31,902 nt of DNA, from positions 8,963-40,864 of IMG/VR virus record IMGVR_UViG_3300010233_000073; one strand, given 5' to 3'. Shown here piece by piece: positions 26,797-31,902 of the stretch. How positions within the stretch are numbered: the stretch's first letter is position 1; every line of letters starts with the position of its first letter. This stretch comes from a virus. The notes beneath the pieces were generated by a model that saw nothing but the letters and a program-made list of their open reading frames with translations, searched no databases and had not been told where the DNA came from. The translations under genes were made by a program, and so were the position numbers.

Positions 26797-27524
26797 GACT
26801 TCTCAAGATCATGATTGTTCTGATCTGCATATCGCTCACGATGTTCGTCATTTGCTCGATTCGCGAAAGCATTCCTGTTACACCGCGTTCTGTCGAGTAT
26901 CACAATCGCCTTCTAATTCCTGTGCCTCGCATGGATAAGGGGATTCCATACGACTGGAACCAGCGGCACGAAGACAAAGTAACCGAGGCGAAACGATCCA
27001 ATCACGACATCGTCTTTATTGGTGATTCAATTACGCATTTTTGGGAAACAGTTGGGGAAAAGACATGGGGCCAATACCCTAAAGCCATGAATCTTGGTTT
27101 CGGCGGCGACAATGTTTCGCAAGTCTTATGGCGTCTGGATAATGGCGAGATGACCAGCCAAACACCAAAAGTCGTTGTCATCATGATCGGCACAAACAAT
27201 CTAGGAAGTCCACCCGAGGAAGTCGCAGATGCAATTAAGTTGATTTGCGAGCGGATCAAGAAAATCTCCCCGCAAAGTCGAATCTTGCTAATGGGCATCC
27301 TCCCGCGATCTTCGGCAAACGGAACCCAACCCGTTGAGAAAATACCCAAGATCAACGACCAATTGAAGGCTTACGCATCTGGTCGAGTGACATTCTTAAA
27401 CATCGGCGACAAATTCTTGTCGGCTGATGGCTCGATATCTGATAATCTAATGGCCGATGGCTTGCATCCGACAGCCGCCGGTTACAAAATATGGGCTGAT
27501 GCCATTCAGGAATTCACGCAATGA
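26793..27524 (+). CDS. Membrane-anchored SGNH/GDSL hydrolase
   Basis: Encodes 243 residues from GTG. An N-terminal hydrophobic segment (LLKIMIVLICISLTMFVICSI) serves as signal anchor. The SGNH blocks follow: FIGDSITHFW (nucleophile Ser), NLGFGGDN, IMIGTNNLG (Asn) and DGLHPTAAGY (Asp and His). The closest layout is that of platelet-activating-factor acetylhydrolase or sialate-O-acetylesterase-like enzymes. It probably removes acyl groups from sugars or lipids at the cell surface. Placed between a holin-like and an adhesin gene; lysis or receptor processing are both possible. Confidence 0.85.
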   Translation: MRLLKIMIVLICISLTMFVICSIRESIPVTPRSVEYHNRLLIPVPRMDKGIPYDWNQRHEDKVTEAKRSNHDIVFIGDSITHFWETVGEKTWGQYPKAMNLGFGGDNVSQVLWRLDNGEMTSQTPKVVVIMIGTNNLGSPPEEVADAIKLICERIKKISPQSRILLMGILPRSSANGTQPVEKIPKINDQLKAYASGRVTFLNIGDKFLSADGSISDNLMADGLHPTAAGYKIWADAIQEFTQ

Positions 27525-29449
27525 CCATAATTAAAACGATCAAACCCGCAGGTGGTGGTGATTACACTACGCTACAGGCATGGTGGGATGCCGTGAAGTC
27601 GTCAGCGGACGCCGATCAACAAGCTGTGGTTTATGCTGGCAACTCCGGAGCATTGGCCCTTGGCAACTCAACCAACTCAACCAAGACGGTTTTGATTTCG
27701 GCGGCGACCGGGGCACACTCAGGCGTCTACTACGCCGGCACGAAAGCTGGCATGTCGGTAGCTACTGGCATCGGTGTGGACATGACCGCGACAACCGGGG
27801 TAGCGAGCCTTGAGATTGTTGGACTTGAGTTCGACTTCGCCACCGACGTATACGGATTCATCCTGCAAACTTCTGCAACTGTTTCGATCAAAATACGTGA
27901 ATGCACGATGCGTTCCGGTGGCGGAGCAGGGATTAATGCAATTAACGTCGTTGCGTCGGCAGGTTCAACCTATACCATTGACTCCAACCTGATTTATGGC
28001 AATGGGGCATTTTCCGGCGGCGGAAACGAGGGGGCGATTGCTCTCTACGGTCTTGCGGTTTGTACTTGGAACGTAAGAAACAACACGGTCACAAACCTTG
28101 TGGATGGATATGGTATCCAGTTCCTTGCCAATGTTGGCGGGGCTTCAACGGTTGTTGATTGCCGCAACAACTATGCCGGGTCAAACACGACATGCTTTAG
28201 GTTTTCGGGAGCAGGGTTTCCGTTCACAACTCCAACTTGGTCAAACAACGCATCAGTTGATACCTCATCCGATACTTATGGTGCCAACAACCTAACCGGA
28301 TTAACACCGGCGTTGCAGTTCGTCAACCCGGTTAATGACGTTGAAATTATCGCGGGTAGCTCACTGATTGGAGCAGGGGCCGACCTTACCGGCATTGTGG
28401 CCAACAACGCACTTGGAACGGCATGGGTAGTACCCTATTTCATCGGTGGCTTGCAATTCACGGTTACGACGGTCACGGTTAGTCCAAGTGTCAACCCTTC
28501 AACATTTGGCCAAACGGTCGCGTTTGCAACAACCATAAGCGGTGCCGGTGGAACACCAACCGGATCGATCATCATCAAGGATGGCACTACATCCATCGGC
28601 ACAGGTACGCTTTCTGGTGGCACCGCGACATTCTCGACAGCAGCCCTTGCAACAGGAACGCGATTGATTACCGCGATCTACGGCGGGGATTCAAACTACG
28701 CAACCAGCACGTCAAATGTGTTGAGTCAGGTTGTCAGCAAGATTTCATCAGCCATCAGTGTTGGAAGCAACATCAACCCATCGCAATTCGCGGAAACCGT
28801 GACATTCACCGCGAGCGTGTCGGGAGCAGCAGGCGATCCGACCGGAGCGGTTTTCTTTGATGATGGAACGGTTGTTATCGGAACCGGCACACTGACCGCA
28901 GGCGTGGCCACGTTCCAAACCGCAGCACTCGCGACGGGTACTCACTCAATCACAGGTGTTTATCCCGGCGACAGTACGTATAATGCGTCCAATAGTTCTG
29001 GTTCACCCGTTTTACAGGTAGTAGGCGACATGCCATCATCCAATACAACCATCACGACTTCGGCGAATCCCGTGGCACCCGGCGTCAATCTGGTCATCAC
29101 CGCGACTATCACGGGATCGACCCCGACCGGGACCGTCACGTTTTACGCCAACGGCAACAGCATCGGCACAGGATCGGTTTCGGCATCGAAGGCCAGCTTG
29201 AATACGTCATCGCTCGCGGCAGGCAACAATACGCTCGTAGCGGCCTATGGTGGAGACGGCGGCAATAGTGCGTCAGTGTCCGTACCGTTCTATCAGGCTG
29301 TTTGCCCGTCGGGGGGATCAAGCATCCAACCAGTCGGAACGGGTAGCAATGTTCGCATTGACAGTAAGGGTGGTTGGCATTTCTTTTCCAACGGCAGCGA
29401 AGTTGGATCGGTTCCACCCGGCCTTCCCCCGTGGACCCCAACTCTGTAA
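27521..29449 (+). CDS. Adhesin or tail-fibre-like protein with three Ig-like repeats
   Basis: Encodes 642 residues. An N-terminal half (about 1-310) of Gly/Ser/Thr/Asn-rich strands, opening KPAGGGDYTTLQAWWDAV, fits a right-handed beta-helix. Three bacterial Ig-like repeats follow, about 314-405, 407-503 and 505-600, each with NPS/P, TPTG-x-x-x-F/I-x-DG, I-G-x-G-x-L/V, AT-F/L-x-T-x-x-L-A-x-G and Y-x-GD. A short C-terminal piece ends it. Such repeats are used as virion decorations and adhesins binding surface sugars. Its position before terminase and its overlap with the hydrolase (ATGA) suggest a tail or capsid surface part. Confidence 0.75.
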   Translation: MTIIKTIKPAGGGDYTTLQAWWDAVKSSADADQQAVVYAGNSGALALGNSTNSTKTVLISAATGAHSGVYYAGTKAGMSVATGIGVDMTATTGVASLEIVGLEFDFATDVYGFILQTSATVSIKIRECTMRSGGGAGINAINVVASAGSTYTIDSNLIYGNGAFSGGGNEGAIALYGLAVCTWNVRNNTVTNLVDGYGIQFLANVGGASTVVDCRNNYAGSNTTCFRFSGAGFPFTTPTWSNNASVDTSSDTYGANNLTGLTPALQFVNPVNDVEIIAGSSLIGAGADLTGIVANNALGTAWVVPYFIGGLQFTVTTVTVSPSVNPSTFGQTVAFATTISGAGGTPTGSIIIKDGTTSIGTGTLSGGTATFSTAALATGTRLITAIYGGDSNYATSTSNVLSQVVSKISSAISVGSNINPSQFAETVTFTASVSGAAGDPTGAVFFDDGTVVIGTGTLTAGVATFQTAALATGTHSITGVYPGDSTYNASNSSGSPVLQVVGDMPSSNTTITTSANPVAPGVNLVITATITGSTPTGTVTFYANGNSIGTGSVSASKASLNTSSLAAGNNTLVAAYGGDGGNSASVSVPFYQAVCPSGGSSIQPVGTGSNVRIDSKGGWHFFSNGSEVGSVPPGLPPWTPTL

Positions 29450-29458
29450 GGATTACCA

Positions 29459-30040
29459 ATGCCCGTCAATTTTTTCAAATTTGAAGTTGATACGGTAGTC
29501 GTTCCGCTTACAGGAACGATGCTCTACAACATGAAGCTGAACACGTATGACACATCTTCGGGTTCGATTGTTCCAACCAATCTTCCAAGCGATCCGCTAG
29601 TTAATCTGGTCGACTCCTATGACGAAGTGTTTAACGACCGTGTTTCAGAAATCACAAAGCCGGGCACTGGTCAATACCGATGGTTTTATGAGTCAACCGC
29701 TGGCGACGGACTGCAAAGCTTCCGAGCCAATCTAAGCAATGCTCCAAACGATTTTCGAGCCACAAGGGTTTTTACGGCGGTTCCTCAGGCGTCAGGAGTA
29801 TCTGGACCCGGCACGATTCAAACCCCGATCCAAGTTCTCGACAAAAGCAACAACCCCGTCAGTAACGCCAATGTCTGGATCACAACCGATCAAGCAGGCA
29901 GCAACGTCATTGCTGGAACCTTGACAACCAAATACAATGGCATAACCGATCCATTCCTCCTCTGGCCGGGAACGTACTACTACTGGGCACAGAAGTACGG
30001 TATTCTTGACGCACAAGGGATTCAATTCACAGTTACATGA
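29459..30040 (+). CDS. Structural-like beta-rich protein
   Basis: Encodes 193 residues. The C-terminal half, IQTPIQVLDKSNNPVSNANVWITTDQAGSNVIAGTLTTKYNGITDPFLLWPGTYYYWAQK, has the layout of a carboxypeptidase-regulatory-like or Ig-like domain often found in phage tail or baseplate parts. The N-terminal half is strand-rich with no clear match. AAGGATT precedes the ATG. ATGA overlap with the next gene. Confidence 0.6.
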   Translation: MPVNFFKFEVDTVVVPLTGTMLYNMKLNTYDTSSGSIVPTNLPSDPLVNLVDSYDEVFNDRVSEITKPGTGQYRWFYESTAGDGLQSFRANLSNAPNDFRATRVFTAVPQASGVSGPGTIQTPIQVLDKSNNPVSNANVWITTDQAGSNVIAGTLTTKYNGITDPFLLWPGTYYYWAQKYGILDAQGIQFTVT

Positions 30041-30684
30041 ACCACGTAAACACCAGAATCGAAGACCTGAAATGTCAATGCTACTCATGCGGACTTATCC
30101 ATGTGCTTGAGCAGGTCAGCATCACGTCGCTGAATCAAGAGCAGATCACCGAAGTCATCGCGACACGCACCGCTTCGCTTGGTTGGTCGGTGGAGTTGCT
30201 ACAGCATGGGTTTGTTTTCTACTGCCCCAACTGCACCAGCATCAAGGCCGGGAACCAGAAGAACGCCGCGAAACTTCCCAATCTGCACAACGGGCCTTGC
30301 GTCAAATGCGGATGCGACCGGATTAAATCCGAGTGGCGACCGTGGAATCAGGCCCGGCTACTTACCGCGATCTGGACCGACCACATGGAAAAGCAATGCG
30401 AAAATTGCGGCTACCTATGGGCGGAAAAGACGCTTGACGATACAATCAAAGAAGTCAATCAACGGAGGCTAGAATGTCGTCGTCATCGTCGGGATCGGGT
30501 CCGATCATTCCTTACACGGCTTGGGCAACAGTTAACCACCCTCTGGCGTGGTACGTTGGCGAGACTCCTCCCGAACAATTCGAAGTGGTTGACAAAGCCG
30601 GAAACCCTATCAGTGTCCTTGGAGCAGACCTCCAATTCGATGCATGGATCATTAACGGAACCGTCCCCTACTTCTCAATCCTGA
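30037..30684 (+). CDS. Zinc-ribbon protein with long suspect C-terminal overlap
   Basis: Encodes 215 residues. CQCYSCGL, CPNCTS, CVKCGCD and CENCGYLW give two or more zinc ribbons in the first 140 residues, as in phage small zinc proteins. From base 30474 the frame overlaps the next gene for 211 bases, and that part (RRHRRDRVRSFLTRLGQQL onwards) has the look of an out-of-frame translation. The natural end may be near 30472, where a TAG stands in another frame, implying a frameshift. Function unknown. Confidence 0.55.
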   Translation: MNHVNTRIEDLKCQCYSCGLIHVLEQVSITSLNQEQITEVIATRTASLGWSVELLQHGFVFYCPNCTSIKAGNQKNAAKLPNLHNGPCVKCGCDRIKSEWRPWNQARLLTAIWTDHMEKQCENCGYLWAEKTLDDTIKEVNQRRLECRRHRRDRVRSFLTRLGQQLTTLWRGTLARLLPNNSKWLTKPETLSVSLEQTSNSMHGSLTEPSPTSQS

Positions 30685-30854
30685 ATGCGGACATCGAAAC
30701 AGGCGGGGCATACGGCAACATCATCACGCTTCAACCAACCGCCGGGCAAACATCCGCCGTTCAGACTTTGCAGTACAAACTTTGGGACTTGACGACGAAG
30801 ATCGTTTTGTACACAGGAAGGCTCGATATCCTGAGTCTTACGATTGGTCCGTAA
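30474..30854 (+). CDS. Structural-like phage protein
   Basis: Encodes 126 residues. After a Ser-rich start, the body is beta-rich (WYVGETPPEQFEVVDKAGNP, FDAWIINGTVPYFSI, LQYKLWDLTTKIVLYTGRLDI), a pattern common in phage virion decoration or adaptor proteins. Shine-Dalgarno GGAGG is well placed at 30464-30468. The DKAGNP turn recalls the Ig-like domain of the 29459 gene. Overlaps the upstream gene's tail. Confidence 0.65.
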   Translation: MSSSSSGSGPIIPYTAWATVNHPLAWYVGETPPEQFEVVDKAGNPISVLGADLQFDAWIINGTVPYFSILNADIETGGAYGNIITLQPTAGQTSAVQTLQYKLWDLTTKIVLYTGRLDILSLTIGP

Positions 30855-30883
30855 CTCCCGCAAACTAACCAAAAAGGATCAGC

Positions 30884-31234
30884 GTGTCGGTTCCACTAGA
30901 ACTAGACGAAAAGAAGATCGAAGAACTTGCACGAATCGGAATGTCGCGGCGAGAAATCGCGGACCTGATGGGATGTGACGAGTCGGTTATTCGCAAGAAA
31001 TACAAGGCGGTTTACAATCGCGGATTTGCGGGACTCCGAAAAGAACTAACCGAAATCCTGTTGGATATGTGCCGCGAGAAACACCCCGCCGCATTAATCT
31101 TTGCGTTGAAGAACTACCGAGGCATGGCCGACAAGCCCGAGGATCAAGACCCCAATGTCGGCACGAGCAAGGCAAAACACGCGAATCTAAAGAGGCTCAT
31201 GGAGGAGCGAGGAATTGTCATCCCCAAAAAATAA
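30884..31234 (+). CDS. Terminase small subunit-like protein
   Basis: Encodes 116 residues from GTG, with AAAGGAT upstream. DEKKIEELARIGMSRREIADLMGCDESVIRKKY is a helix-turn-helix, followed by KHPAALIFALKNYRGMADKPEDQ, a segment typical of small terminase-like proteins. It lies directly upstream of the large terminase with one small gene between. It would recognise packaging DNA and bind the motor. Assignment rests on HTH, LKN-x-x-G motif and position. Confidence 0.65.
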   Translation: MSVPLELDEKKIEELARIGMSRREIADLMGCDESVIRKKYKAVYNRGFAGLRKELTEILLDMCREKHPAALIFALKNYRGMADKPEDQDPNVGTSKAKHANLKRLMEERGIVIPKK

Positions 31235-31421
31235 TGCTTCATGCACACAATGCCATCAACTTTACCCGAAATACTACGTCGGGTCTGTTGGTGTTTGTGC
31301 TGACTGTCAAAACCACGTTCATAACTTCTCGGCAACCAAAGTACATCCTTCGACTTACCACAACCGCACGCTTCAAGGCGAAGCGGTTACAGCGTCCAAT
31401 ATTCGAAGGGCTAAGAAGTGA
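31215..31421 (+). CDS. Small zinc-ribbon protein between terminase genes
   Basis: Encodes 68 residues from TTG at 31215, with GGAGG at 31201-31205 and a nearer GAGG at 31209-31212. CTQCHQLYPKYYVGSVGVCADCQ supplies two CxxC pairs for one zinc. The remainder is basic. It overlaps the small terminase by 20 bases and the large terminase by a GTGA. Function unknown; a packaging accessory is possible by position. Confidence 0.55.
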   Translation: MSSPKNNASCTQCHQLYPKYYVGSVGVCADCQNHVHNFSATKVHPSTYHNRTLQGEAVTASNIRRAKK

Positions 31422-31902
31422 TTGCGACGGCTACTGAACCTGTGAAGCATTACGAGCGGCTATTCGAGTTGCTATGGGGCGACAAAACCATCGACTCGCG
31501 TAAGTTGTTGCCGTTCTATGGTCAGGGGTGGTTCGGGTATCGACCGTTGCCGAGTGCCCAGAAGTTTCATCAGTCTGAGGCACGGTATCGGCTTGCGATT
31601 GGTGGCAATCGTTGCATCGGCTCTGAGACGATCATCGAAGGTCCGGACGGCAACCGGCGAGTTTGCGACATCAAGGAACCGCATCGCGTCTGGGCATGGG
31701 ACGAGGTGAATAAGTGCCGCGTGATTGCGAACGCAGGGACGCCGTTCATCAAGGGTCGGGAGGCGATGTGCCGAATCCGGATGAATGATGGCCGATTTAT
31801 CGACTGTACTGAAAAGCATCGAATATTAACAACCAATTGCGGATGGGTTGAGATTGGAGAATTGGCTGAAATCACTATACCGTTGTCGCCACAAGAACAC
31901 CT
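31418..31902 (+). CDS. terL: Terminase large subunit N-terminus, interrupted by an intein (3' end outside window)
   Basis: From GTG 31418 (overlapping the previous stop as GTGA), 65 residues are terminase-like: FYGQGWFGYRPLPSAQKFHQ then ARYRLAIGGNR. Q-x-FH-S-x-A-x-x-R ... GGNR is the entry to the Walker A loop (GGNR-x-GKT) of phage large terminases, the packaging ATPase and nuclease. Instead of S/A-GK the frame continues into an intein from Cys66. The rest of the terminase must lie beyond the window. Confidence 0.8.
   Translation, partial: MIATATEPVKHYERLFELLWGDKTIDSRKLLPFYGQGWFGYRPLPSAQKFHQSEARYRLAIGGNRCIGSETIIEGPDGNRRVCDIKEPHRVWAWDEVNKCRVIANAGTPFIKGREAMCRIRMNDGRFIDCTEKHRILTTNCGWVEIGELAEITIPLSPQEH
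31613..31902 (+). mobile_element. Intein N-terminal splicing domain (continues past window)
   Basis: The intein starts at Cys66 of the gene (TGC at 31613). Block A is CIGSETIIEG. Block B is CTEKHRILTTNCGWVEIGEL with the T-x-x-H pair (Thr66 and His69 of the intein), as in Hint-fold inteins. The segment between, with TPFIKGREAMCRIRMNDGRF, is typical. Splicing would rejoin GGNR to the following Walker A residues. Any homing endonuclease and the C-terminal HN motif are outside the window. Confidence 0.85.

Noticed and set aside
30179-30472. A 97-codon ORF in another frame across the zinc-ribbon gene
   Set aside because: The frame from 30037 has four CxxC-type pairs and an ATGA overlap; this one has none.

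Overview
The window looks like about 32 kb of a tailed double-stranded DNA bacteriophage (or a prophage of one). Evidence is the dense run of short same-strand genes, most joined by 4-base ATGA or GTGA stop/start overlaps, plus a phage set of functions: single-strand annealing protein, YqaJ exonuclease, SSB, RuvC-like resolvase, replication initiator, DnaB helicase, lysis and adhesin genes, and terminase. I see no integrase, transposase, CRISPR array or rRNA. The host cannot be named from the sequence. Shine-Dalgarno sites (AAAGGAG type), sigma70-type promoters and E. coli-type DnaA boxes point to an ordinary bacterial host.

Layout. Bases 1-1690: a glycosyltransferase gene cut by the left edge, facing a leftward pair (a C39-like cysteine peptidase and a small unknown). 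Bases 1690-6000: rightward small genes behind several promoters, with TTATCCACAA boxes, structured intergenic RNA and one tRNA-like element. Bases 6040-13950: a long, mostly coupled operon of small unknowns, zinc ribbons, DNA-binding proteins and a Lar-like anti-restriction domain, ending in an annealing protein/exonuclease/SSB recombination set. Bases 14000-17940: a structured leader, a degenerate phage-metallopeptidase relative, a possible replication initiator with repeats inside its gene, DnaB helicase and small HTH proteins. Bases 17936-25225: more coupled accessory genes, including an RMF-like protein, a RuvC-like resolvase, and one gene split by an in-frame TAA. Bases 25310-27524: a tRNA, then a lysis-like set (lipoprotein, two-segment membrane protein, anchored SGNH hydrolase). 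Bases 27521-30854: a beta-rich adhesin with three Ig-like repeats and other structural proteins. Bases 30884-31902: small terminase and the start of the large terminase, interrupted at its ATP-binding loop by an intein that runs off the window.

Regulation stands out. Nine near-identical promoters (TTGAC-type -35, 16-17 base spacer, TAnnAT-type -10) drive the early genes. Several have a DnaA-box-like sequence just upstream, and two place the start codon where transcription should begin. Two leaders carry a Shine-Dalgarno site followed by the start-stop pair ATG TAA inside foldable RNA. These, the repeats inside the initiator gene and the interrupted gene at 23014-23262 are the best leads. All gene calls are by eye; no database search was run.
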